Source: Acetobacter senegalensis (GTDB lineage Bacteria > Pseudomonadota > Alphaproteobacteria > Acetobacterales > Acetobacteraceae). Taken from it: 40,199 bases of DNA. This document shows positions 8,095-15,426 of this stretch, one piece after another (the first letter of the stretch is position 1; every line of letters starts with the position of its first letter). A program made the position numbers and the translations under genes. The stretch is taken from positions 1 through 40,199 of the forward strand of contig NZ_LHZU01000114.1 in assembly GCF_001580995.1 (NCBI RefSeq), given 5' to 3'. The notes under the pieces are model-generated. The model did no database searches and was not told the DNA's origin. It saw only the letters and a program-made list of their open reading frames with translations.

Positions 8095-8568
8095 ATGATT
8101 AAACGTAGCCTGCTTCTTCTTGCTGGCGTTATGGCAACTGTCCCGGTTCTGGCGGGTTCTGCCAAGGCCGCATCAGATGGTGCTGCGATCTACAATGCCA
8201 ATTGCTCTGTCTGTCATCAGGCAGGAGGTGTCGGCATGCCGGGGCAGTTTCCGGTGCTAAAAGGCCGCATTGACAAAATCGCTTCCTCACCTGAAGGCAA
8301 GACATATCTGGCAGACGTTGTTCTAAATGGCCTCCATGGGCCTATTCAAGCTGGTGGCGTCACATATGCAGGGTTCATGCCCTCGTTGAAAACCCTTTCT
8401 GACGACGACATCTCCGCCGTTCTGACATATGTTGCCTCTTTGGGAGACACTAAACCTGCACCTAGCTTTACGGCAGACGATATTAAAACGGCTCGGGCGA
8501 CCCCTAAAAAAGGCGCGGAACTTCAGGCAGAACGAAATGCCCTGAATGCAGCACATCCCATTCCGTAA
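8095..8568 (+). CDS. Small periplasmic c-type cytochrome
   Basis: This 157-residue protein has a Sec signal peptide (basic start MIKR, hydrophobic core, cleavage near GSAKA-A at residue 26). It has a single heme-attachment motif CSVCH (Cys37, Cys40, His41). The downstream YAGFMPSL gives the probable axial methionine, within a standard mono-heme cytochrome c domain (SDDDISAVLTYVASLG is the C-terminal helix). About 40 residues after the domain are Lys/Ala-rich. It would carry electrons in the periplasm. No oxidase or dehydrogenase gene is adjacent: it stands alone between the TetR gene and decayed DNA, so its partner is unknown. Acetic acid bacteria use many such cytochromes with periplasmic dehydrogenases. 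Confidence 0.88.
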   Translation: MIKRSLLLLAGVMATVPVLAGSAKAASDGAAIYNANCSVCHQAGGVGMPGQFPVLKGRIDKIASSPEGKTYLADVVLNGLHGPIQAGGVTYAGFMPSLKTLSDDDISAVLTYVASLGDTKPAPSFTADDIKTARATPKKGAELQAERNALNAAHPIP

Positions 8569-9276
8569 GAGTGTTTACTGTGAAGCATCCCATCAATTAC
8601 GTGAAAAGATATGTGAGTGATGGGGGCTTCTGGTCAGAGAACGTTGGAAAGGTCTGTTAGATCAGTCTGGCAAGTCTTTTTGGGGCTGGCGGCGTTGGAT
8701 TTTCGTTACAATACCATCATGTTCTCAAAGCCGCCTTTTCTGAGGGTTTTTATGTCTCTTCTTCTGCCGCTGCATGCAATTGCTGGCTCGTGAGAGCGCC
8801 ATGTAAAAAGAGGAAAAAAGGCGCCCCACATTTTGCGGCAGCGACTGGGCAGACACGTTATATTATGAAGCACTGATGGACTGTCATGCCCCTTAAGATG
8901 GCGTTAGGAACAGCTAATGCTTAACCGGGGTGCATCATGTATTCAAACCCCGGCAGAATAACCAAACCGAGCATGACTGGAATGCCGTAACAAGCTTCCG
9001 GCACAGCCGACCGAGTTTGCGAGGCAGTAACATAGTCGCCCATAGACATTCCCGCCATTTGCCATAACTATGCATCACAAGTGGTTCTTGGGCTCAACCG
9101 ATAGTATGAATAGACGATCCCAAGCCGGTCAAGCGGACGGGCCGGAATAATTCTTAACAAAAATGCTCGTGCATAAAATTCGGTAGAGCCCTTTTTGGGA
9201 ATTTGATGTGACGCGTTTTAAGAAAGCTTACGCGTGACCCAAACTCAGGATGTGGGCACCAAAACAACGAGGCCGT
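8569..9276. other. Degenerate non-coding stretch before the transposase remnant
   Basis: Every frame is interrupted by frequent stops and I recognise no gene. The composition and the neighbouring broken transposase suggest a graveyard of decayed mobile or chromosomal sequence. I could not find paired terminal inverted repeats. A small ACGCGT repeat pair lies around 9212-9236, with no evident meaning. Confidence 0.4.
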
Positions 9277-9596
9277 ATGGCCGCCATTACACGCAGGACA
9301 AAACGCTATCCCTTAGATCTGACCGATGAGGAATGGGAACACTTCGGCTCCTGATATCGCCCGCGAACAGACATGACCAGAAACGGGCGAGCGATTTCCG
9401 TGAGATCATCTGGCGGTCCGACGTGGCAAAAGGGCTTGAAATTCCGCCATGTCGATGGATCGTCGAATAAACATTGGGCTGAGTGATTCGCCGGTGCCGA
9501 CAGATGAAAGACTATGAGCAGAGGATCGACACGACAGGGGCAACAATCCTCACCGCCATGGGAAGCCTCATGCTAGGCCCAAACGCCCCTCCGTGA
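9277..9596 (+). pseudogene. IS5-family (IS427/IS1031-like) transposase remnant
   Basis: Two pieces of one transposase are visible. Bases 9277-9354 encode 25 residues including RYPLDLTDEEWEHF, the usual N-terminal pattern of these proteins, then a stop. From 9399 a frame reads REIIWRSDVAKGLEI, PCRWIVE-stop-TLG-stop, then RRCRQMKDYEQRID and a final ATILTAMGSLML. This matches the C-terminal end (RRWVVERTFAW, RCRRLAKD) of the family. Two in-frame stops and the loss of nearly all of the central catalytic region show it is dead. It sits just before the azgA-type permease promoter, marking an old insertion at the left border of the purine island. Confidence 0.75.
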
Positions 9597-9655
9597 ATTT
9601 CCAGAAGGGTTCCAGAAGAAGCCACGGAAGACAATTGTTTCAGTAAACGAACTGT

Positions 9656-9684
9656 TTGGCGTGAAGGCTCATGACTACTATAAC
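9656..9684 (+). promoter_or_regulatory. Sigma-70-type promoter of the AzgA-like permease gene
   Basis: TTGGCG at 9656-9661 and TATAAC at 9679-9684 are separated by exactly 17 bases. Transcription would begin near 9691, leaving a 24-base leader before ATG 9715. This also argues against the longer in-frame start at 9661, which would lie inside the promoter. Confidence 0.55.
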
Positions 9685-9714
9685 CGGGTATCATCTGGAT
9701 ACGGCGAGGAGAGA

Positions 9715-11070
9715 ATGAGCGTATTTTCAACGTTTTTTAATCGGTATTGTGATCGCTATTTCCAGATATCCGCCCGGGGTTCCAGTTTCTGGAAAGAAGT
9801 GCTGGCAGGCGTCACGACATTCGGGGCAATGGCCTATATCATGGCGGTCAACCCCGACATTCTTTCCGCTGCGGGGCTGGACCGGCACGATATGGTCATG
9901 ACCACAATCGCTTCTGCGGTTTTGGGGTCCCTTATCATGGCTCTTTGGGCCAATCTGCCGATTGCCTTGGCTCCTGCCATGAGCAGTAACGTTATCTTCG
10001 CGCAAGTTGTGGTTATCCGGATGGGTGTTCCTCCGGCTGTTGCCTTCACAATGGTACTACTGGGTGGTCTGGCATTTTTAACGCTTTCGCTAACCCAGTG
10101 GCGGCAGAAAATTGTCAGGGCGTTTCCTGTTCCTGTTCGTCTGGGCATCCACTTTGCCATTGGGGCATTTATTGCGCATATCGGCATGGTAACAGGCGGC
10201 TTGGCCATAAAAGGGAACGATGGTCTGGCTTTTGGTCATTTGACTGATCCGGCCGTTCTTCTGGCTATATCTGGACTCTTTCTTGCGGCATTTCTGCGCT
10301 GGTCACGTGTTCCGGCGGCCATGCTGATTGTCATTACAATAATCACGATTGTCGGCTGCTTTGTCCCGCACGGTGCCGGTGCAAAGGTGACACAGTTGCC
10401 AACCCATTGGATAGACTGGCCCCATTATCCAACGCACATGCTTTTCCCATACGATTTCAAAGGCTTTTTCTCTCATTTTTTCCTTGTCTTACCAGTAACC
10501 CTCTATTTCTTCCTCGGGGACTTCTTTGATGCAACCGGCACGATGATGGCCGTCATTCAGCGGTCTGGACTCAAAGACAAGGAAGGACAGCCGCTCTTGG
10601 GGCGGGATGCTTTTGCTGCTGATGCAACAGCAAGCATTGTCGGCTCTGCGCTCGGAACATCCACCGTTTCTGCCTATCTTGAATCTCTGGTGGGGGTAGA
10701 GGAAGGGGGTAAAACCGGGCTGGTCGGTGTGACAGTCGCGTTGCTTTTTGCGCTTTCGTCTCTCTTCTGGCCGTTAATCACATCCGTACCAGCTGTAGCA
10801 ACGGCTCCTATTCTTATCTTGGTGGGATTGGGCATGCTCAGCGGCTTGACTGATTTGAAAAATCTTTCTGCGCGAGAGCAGATTATACCGCTCCTCATGG
10901 TGCTGATTACCGTCATGACAGGAGATTTCATGATCAGTCTGGCTCTCGGCCTCCTGCTTTTCACATTTCTGGCCATTACAACCAGACGCTGGCAGGACAT
11001 TACCGTTATGTTGCTCACCTTGGATGGTGTGTTTGTGACTTATCTTGTCCTTTCATCACGAATGGGCTGA
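9715..11070 (+). CDS. AzgA/PbuG-type purine permease (adenine, guanine, hypoxanthine)
   Basis: This 451-residue inner-membrane protein with about 12-14 hydrophobic segments belongs to the AzgA-like branch of the NCS2 transporter family. Diagnostic segments are VLAGVTTFGAMAYIMAVNP at the N-terminus, ALAPAMSSNVIF in the first substrate-site region (AMG/GMN-type loop), YFFLGDFFDATGTMMAVIQ in the middle, and SALGTSTVSAYLESLVGVEEG. Relatives carry adenine, guanine or hypoxanthine with protons. ATG 9715 is preceded by AGGAGAG with good spacing. It is the first gene of the purine island and supplies substrate for the xanthine dehydrogenase encoded at its far end. A strong hairpin separates it from the amidohydrolase gene downstream. 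Confidence 0.9.
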   Translation: MSVFSTFFNRYCDRYFQISARGSSFWKEVLAGVTTFGAMAYIMAVNPDILSAAGLDRHDMVMTTIASAVLGSLIMALWANLPIALAPAMSSNVIFAQVVVIRMGVPPAVAFTMVLLGGLAFLTLSLTQWRQKIVRAFPVPVRLGIHFAIGAFIAHIGMVTGGLAIKGNDGLAFGHLTDPAVLLAISGLFLAAFLRWSRVPAAMLIVITIITIVGCFVPHGAGAKVTQLPTHWIDWPHYPTHMLFPYDFKGFFSHFFLVLPVTLYFFLGDFFDATGTMMAVIQRSGLKDKEGQPLLGRDAFAADATASIVGSALGTSTVSAYLESLVGVEEGGKTGLVGVTVALLFALSSLFWPLITSVPAVATAPILILVGLGMLSGLTDLKNLSAREQIIPLLMVLITVMTGDFMISLALGLLLFTFLAITTRRWQDITVMLLTLDGVFVTYLVLSSRMG

Positions 11071-11136
11071 AAAAACACTCGCGCCAAACCACGCCCTTCA
11101 GGCACGCTCTCTGTGTGCAAGAGATTCAATTGAAAG

Positions 11137-11171
11137 GTGGGCAGGTGGCCTTAGTCATAGGCCCTGCCCAC
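11137..11171 (+). terminator. Strong hairpin between purine permease and allantoate amidohydrolase genes
   Basis: GTGGGCAG (11137-11144) pairs with CTGCCCAC (11164-11171). An inner stem pairs GGCCT (11147-11151) with AGGCC (11159-11163) across a two-base bulge and a 7-base loop. This is a stable 13-pair structure. Only a short T-containing tail follows, so it may be a weak terminator, an attenuator or an RNA-stability element rather than a classic terminator. Confidence 0.5.
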
Positions 11172-11309
11172 AGGTTTCTCCTGCTATAAATTTAGCAATT
11201 CACTAGTCTATTTTTTATGGAGGGGAGAAGGGTTGCAACCCATCTTCCTTGTATGCAAGATTGTACGCGTGCCGTAACAAGATGCACGAATAGCCGGAGT
11301 TGTGACTGT

Positions 11310-12617
11310 ATGACATCTCGTGAAACACCTTTCTCCGCGCCAGTTGGGGCGGCTCAATATGGTGGAACCCGAGCTGTCTGCCGGTGTGATAGCCTTGGTG
11401 TTGCTCCTTATTCTGAAGAGGAAGGAGCCCTTTTCCGTCCGTATCTGAGTAAGGCTTACCGAGAAACCGTCCGCTGTGTCTCTGCCTGGATGGAAGAGGC
11501 GGGTATGACAACTCGCCAAGATGCGGCAGGCAATCTTGTGGGGCGGTATGAAGGCGCCCGACCTGATGCGCCTGCTCTTCTTATCGGCTCTCATCTTGAT
11601 AGTGTCAGAAACGCCGGACGATATGATGGGCCGCTGGGTGTGATGCTCGGGATTGAAGTCGTTGCCTATCTTTCCGCCCATAAAAAGCGTCTACCGTTTG
11701 CTGTAGACGTTATCGGGTTTGGGGACGAAGAAGGATCACGCTTTCCTGTCTCTATGTTGACGTCTCGTGCAGTCGCGGGCTTGCTGAAAGCAGCTCCTGA
11801 CACAATGAAGGATGCCGCCGGGATCAGTTTGCGAGACGCCTTGGGAACAGAAGGCTTCCTTCTGGAAGATTTTTCAAAGGCAGCCCGCCATAAGAAAGAT
11901 GTCATCGCTTACTTTGAGGCCCACATTGAACAAGGGCCGGTTCTGGAATCTGAAAATCATGCGGTGGGCGCTGTCACTGCCATTGCTGCACAATACCGCT
12001 TCCTCATTAATATAAAGGGCTTTGCAGGGCATGCTGGCACAATGCCCATGCACTTGCGGCAAGATGCTCTGGCTGCTGCTGCTGAAGCAATGGTGGCCAT
12101 TGAAAGCATAGCGCTGCAGGGAGCCGGTGATCTTGTTGCTACTGTAGGCCGGTTGGAAGTTGCTCCGGGCGTACCCAATGTTGTGCCAGGAGACGTGGCC
12201 TTTACCTTGGATATCCGGTCCGGCACGGAAAGTATCCGCGACAAGGCGGCCGAGACAATTCGCACCGCCTTGGCCGCAATTGCAGAAAAACGGCATGTTG
12301 AACTCAGTATGGAACTGCAGCAGGACCTGCCTGCAACCCCTTGCAATTCCGCACTGACACAGGCCCTGAGCGACGCAATCCAAAAAATTACCGGTCTTTC
12401 CGCGCGCAAACTGGTGAGCGGCGCAGGGCATGACGCGATGGTGATGGCGGCTTTGGCCCCCGTCTGCATGCTGTTTATACGGTGCGAAAAAGGAATCAGC
12501 CATAACCCGGCAGAAGCGGTGACCGCGGAAGATGTGGAAATTGCTTTTCAGGTGATGGTTACTTTTATCGAAAGCTACGCAGAAACCTATTCTGCACGAC
12601 AGGAGAAAATTGCGTAA
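11310..12617 (+). CDS. allC: Allantoate amidohydrolase (M20/M28 metallo-amidase family)
   Basis: The 435-residue product belongs to the dinuclear-metal amidase family of AllC and N-carbamoyl amino-acid hydrolases. Visible metal-site motifs are GSHLDSV (His95), GRYDGPLG (Asp106), GFGDEEGSRF (Glu130, Glu131) and a C-terminal SGAGHDAM. HIEQGPVLE and GFAGHAGTMPM are further family signatures. The enzyme hydrolyses allantoate to (S)-ureidoglycine, ammonia and CO2 in the cytoplasm. The gene overlaps the next one, ureidoglycine aminotransferase, by one base, which fixes allantoate rather than another carbamoyl compound as the likely substrate. I chose ATG 11310 because CCGGAG precedes it; the ATG at 11217 has no ribosome site and would add an unfamiliar Cys-rich leader. 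Confidence 0.88.
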   Translation: MTSRETPFSAPVGAAQYGGTRAVCRCDSLGVAPYSEEEGALFRPYLSKAYRETVRCVSAWMEEAGMTTRQDAAGNLVGRYEGARPDAPALLIGSHLDSVRNAGRYDGPLGVMLGIEVVAYLSAHKKRLPFAVDVIGFGDEEGSRFPVSMLTSRAVAGLLKAAPDTMKDAAGISLRDALGTEGFLLEDFSKAARHKKDVIAYFEAHIEQGPVLESENHAVGAVTAIAAQYRFLINIKGFAGHAGTMPMHLRQDALAAAAEAMVAIESIALQGAGDLVATVGRLEVAPGVPNVVPGDVAFTLDIRSGTESIRDKAAETIRTALAAIAEKRHVELSMELQQDLPATPCNSALTQALSDAIQKITGLSARKLVSGAGHDAMVMAALAPVCMLFIRCEKGISHNPAEAVTAEDVEIAFQVMVTFIESYAETYSARQEKIA

Positions 12618-13843
12618 TGGCACAGAATCTGTTCGGTCAGATTGATCCGCCCCAGCGGCTGTTAATGGGGCCTGGGCCTGTTAACGCGCACCCCCGGGTT
12701 TTGCGGGCAATGGCGGCTGACATGCTGGGACAGTTTGACCCTGAAATGACAGCTTACATGAATGAAACCATGCAATTGTACCGTCAGGTTTTCATGACGG
12801 AAAACCGCTGGACTTTTCTGGTTGACGGTACCGCCCGGGCAGGGATTGAAGCCGCTCTCGTCTCTTTGGTGGAACCGGGAGCAAAATTGCTGATTGTGCG
12901 TGCGGGCCGTTTTGGCCTGCTGCTTTCCGAAATTGCCCAGCGCATTGGTGCTGAAATCTGCACTCTGGACCTTCCGTGGGGCGAAGTCGCCACGCTGGAA
13001 CAGATTGAAAATGCACTGATTGAACACAAGCCTCAGGTTTTTGCCTGCATCCATGGAGATACCTCTACCACCATGGCTCAGCCTCTGGCGGGAGTAGGGG
13101 AGCTTTGTCGCAAATATGGCGTTCTTTCTTATGCGGATGCTACGGCTACGCTTGGAGGAATGGCAGTTGAAACAGATGCATGGGGTATTGATGTCGTTTC
13201 TGGCGGCCTGCAGAAATGTATGGGGGGACCACCAGGATCTGCCCCCATCACAATTTCTGATCGGGCAGCTGAGCACATTATGGCGCGCAAGCATGTGGAA
13301 GCGGGTATTCGCGGTGCAGATACGCTCGATGGCAACCGCTCGCGCATTGCCTCCAACTACTTTGATCTCGCCATGGTCATGGATTACTGGTCTGAAAAAC
13401 GCCTGAACCACCACACAGAAGCAACAACGATGCTGTATGGTGCACGGGAAGCCGCACGGATTATGCTGGAAGAAGGGCTGGAAGCACGTTTTGCCCGCCA
13501 TAGCGCTGCCAGTACCGCCATGGTGGCGGGTGCCCGCGCGTTGGAACTGAAAGTCTTCGGGAACGATACCTATCGGATGACAAACGTGACTGGCATCTGG
13601 ATCCCCGAAGGAGTGAACGGCGAGAATGTCAGAATGCGGATGCGGGATGATTTTGGTATCGAAATCGGCACCGCATTTGGTCCTCTGGCTGGTAAAATCT
13701 GGCGCATTGGGGCCATGGGTTATAATGCCGTCAAACACAAGGTTCTTCTGACCCTTGCCGCCCTTGAAGTCTGCCTGGCTGCCGAAGGCCATAAGGCACA
13801 GAGAGGCGCAGGCGTGGATGCCGCCCTCGCAGAATATTCATAA
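12617..13843 (+). CDS. pucG: (S)-ureidoglycine--glyoxylate aminotransferase
   Basis: This 408-residue fold-type I PLP enzyme of the alanine-glyoxylate/serine-pyruvate aminotransferase class opens with RLLMGPGPVNAHPRVLRAM. It contains the PLP-aspartate region SYADATATLGG and the Schiff-base lysine in GGLQKCMGGPPG (Lys200). PucG enzymes transfer the amino group of ureidoglycine to glyoxylate, giving glycine and oxalurate (N-carbamoyl-2-oxoglycine). Its position directly after allC and before the oxalurate/oxamate genes supports PucG over general AGXT activity. The ATG overlaps the allC stop by one base, with AGGAG about 11 bases upstream. No ureidoglycine aminohydrolase or ureidoglycolate lyase is encoded nearby, so transamination appears to be the main exit. 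Confidence 0.9.
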   Translation: MAQNLFGQIDPPQRLLMGPGPVNAHPRVLRAMAADMLGQFDPEMTAYMNETMQLYRQVFMTENRWTFLVDGTARAGIEAALVSLVEPGAKLLIVRAGRFGLLLSEIAQRIGAEICTLDLPWGEVATLEQIENALIEHKPQVFACIHGDTSTTMAQPLAGVGELCRKYGVLSYADATATLGGMAVETDAWGIDVVSGGLQKCMGGPPGSAPITISDRAAEHIMARKHVEAGIRGADTLDGNRSRIASNYFDLAMVMDYWSEKRLNHHTEATTMLYGAREAARIMLEEGLEARFARHSAASTAMVAGARALELKVFGNDTYRMTNVTGIWIPEGVNGENVRMRMRDDFGIEIGTAFGPLAGKIWRIGAMGYNAVKHKVLLTLAALEVCLAAEGHKAQRGAGVDAALAEYS

Positions 13844-13883
13844 AAGTCATTCTTATTTCATGATCTTGCCACAGGAGGCCTGA

Positions 13884-14069
13884 GTGAACGAACAGGATCT
13901 CATTCTGAGCGATCTGCACGTGCTCGCACGCCAGATTGATCTGACCATTCCTGCAGACTGTATGGCTGGTGTGGCGGCCAATACGCAGTTATTGCGTGGG
14001 TATGTTGATCTGATTTGTGGCATGGCTTTGCCTGACACCTGCATCCCCGCCTATGAGTATCGGCCGTAA
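13884..14069 (+). CDS. hpxX: AtzG/HpxX-like small amidase-partner protein
   Basis: This 61-residue protein starts with GTG after a near-ideal AGGAGG. It matches the small DUF4089/AtzG family in size and pattern (a helical start, then IPADCMAGVAANTQLLRGYVD). In the AtzE-AtzG complex the small subunit packs on the amidase and is needed for its stability. The gene lies two bases before the amidase gene, as in hpxXY of Klebsiella and atzGE of Pseudomonas. It has no catalytic residues of its own. Very short genes like this are often missed, but the ribosome site and the coupling make it convincing. Confidence 0.85.
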   Translation: MNEQDLILSDLHVLARQIDLTIPADCMAGVAANTQLLRGYVDLICGMALPDTCIPAYEYRP

Positions 14070-14071
14070 GC

Positions 14072-15421
14072 ATGTCCATTTCATCATTAGCGCAGAGCAT
14101 TCAAAGCGGCAGAGTTTCGGCCTTTCAGCATTGCACGGACACCATACGCGACCTGAAAGAACGGGATTCTTCCTACAATTGTGTCACCAAGGTTCTGGAA
14201 ACGCGAGCATTACAGACAGCTAAAGATCTGGATGCCCGTATTGCCAGAGGGGATACGGTAGGGCCTCTGGCGGGTGTGCCATTTGGCGTGAAAGATCTGT
14301 TCGATCTTGAAGGGCAGATCACAACGGCGGGCTCCGTTGTGCTGAATAATTCTCCCTCTGCCACTCGGGACGCAGAAGCCGTGCAGCGGTTGTGCGCTGC
14401 TGGGGCCATTCCCGTAGCCTCTCTCAACATGGACGAGTTTGCATACGGGTTCGCCACCGAAAACGCACATTACGGAACAACGCGAAACCCACATGACCCC
14501 CAAAGGCTCGCGGGCGGCTCCTCTGGTGGTTCTGCCGCAGCAGTGGCAGCAAATCTTCTTCCGTTCACACTAGGGTCAGATACCAACGGCTCCATTCGTG
14601 TGCCCGCGTCCCTATGTGGTGTGTGGGGGCTAAGGCCAACGCAGGGTCTTGTCCCGCTGGCAGGGGTCTATCCCTTTGCCAGCAGCTTGGATGTGATTGG
14701 ACCGTTCGCACAGAACGTTGCGGATATTCGCTCTGTCAGCGAAGTTCTGATTGGTCAGTCCCTCGCTTATAAAGGTGATGTCAGCGCGCTTTCGGTCGGA
14801 ATACTGGATGGGTGGTTTGCTCAGGATCTGACCAGTGGCGTGGCAGCCGGCATGAGTGCCATTCAGGCGGCCTGCCAGCACACTCAGACCATTACTTTGC
14901 CGGAAGTTGCGCGCGCACGCGCCGCCTCCTTTGTTATTACCGCCGCAGAAGGAGGCAATCTGCACCTTAACCGGCTTAAGGTTGAGCCTATGGCATACGA
15001 CCCCGCCACGCGAGACAGATTGATGGCAGGCGCATTGCTTCCCTCTGCCGCCGTCATTCAGGCGCAGCGCGTGCGTAACTGGTTCCGGGAAATCATGCAT
15101 GAAGCCTTCAGGAAAGTAGATATTCTTGTTGCTCCAGCAACTGTCGGCCCAGCACCACGGCTGGATCAGCCCACCATTATGGTGGGAGGAAAAGCTGTTT
15201 CCGCTCGCGCCAACCTTGGTCTGTTCACCCAGCCTTTAAGTCTGGCTGGCATGCCTGTGCTTTCTGCCCCTCTCTCGCCGCGAAATGACGTGGACATTCC
15301 GCTTCCTCTGGGGGTTCAATTCATTACGGCCCCCGGTAAAGAGAACACTCTTCTCGCATTCGCCGAAATGCTGGAACAGAAAGGTCTTCTCGGTTTTCCT
15401 GTTGTAACTGCTCGGAGCTAA
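14072..15421 (+). CDS. hpxY: AtzE/HpxY-type amidase, probable oxalurate-hydrolysing subunit
   Basis: This 449-residue amidase-signature protein has the catalytic triad Lys74 (FGVKDLFD), cis-Ser150 (AGGSSGGSAAA) and Ser174 (LGSDTNGSIR), with the usual 24-residue spacing between the serines. Its closest described relatives are AtzE (1-carboxybiuret hydrolase) and HpxY of the Klebsiella purine operon. AtzE removes a terminal urea nitrogen. By analogy HpxXY would deaminate oxalurate to N-carboxy-oxamate, which decarboxylates to oxamate. That substrate is an inference from its place between PucG and the oxamate amidohydrolase. It is translationally coupled with hpxX upstream and is 5 bp from hpxW downstream. 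Confidence 0.82.
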   Translation: MSISSLAQSIQSGRVSAFQHCTDTIRDLKERDSSYNCVTKVLETRALQTAKDLDARIARGDTVGPLAGVPFGVKDLFDLEGQITTAGSVVLNNSPSATRDAEAVQRLCAAGAIPVASLNMDEFAYGFATENAHYGTTRNPHDPQRLAGGSSGGSAAAVAANLLPFTLGSDTNGSIRVPASLCGVWGLRPTQGLVPLAGVYPFASSLDVIGPFAQNVADIRSVSEVLIGQSLAYKGDVSALSVGILDGWFAQDLTSGVAAGMSAIQAACQHTQTITLPEVARARAASFVITAAEGGNLHLNRLKVEPMAYDPATRDRLMAGALLPSAAVIQAQRVRNWFREIMHEAFRKVDILVAPATVGPAPRLDQPTIMVGGKAVSARANLGLFTQPLSLAGMPVLSAPLSPRNDVDIPLPLGVQFITAPGKENTLLAFAEMLEQKGLLGFPVVTARS

Positions 15422-15426
15422 TCCTG

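Noticed and set aside
9661..9714. Upstream in-frame extension of the AzgA-like permease
   Set aside because: The region holds a well-spaced -35/-10 pair, and AGGAGAG precedes the downstream ATG 9715.
11217..11309. Upstream in-frame extension of the allantoate amidohydrolase
   Set aside because: The extra 31 residues are Cys/Arg-rich, unmatched in the family, and ATG 11217 has no ribosome site.
12662..13792. Long open frame (376 codons) on the minus strand opposite pucG
   Set aside because: The translation is rich in Cys, His and Gln with no recognisable domain, and it lies exactly antisense to a clear PLP aminotransferase gene. It is a shadow frame.
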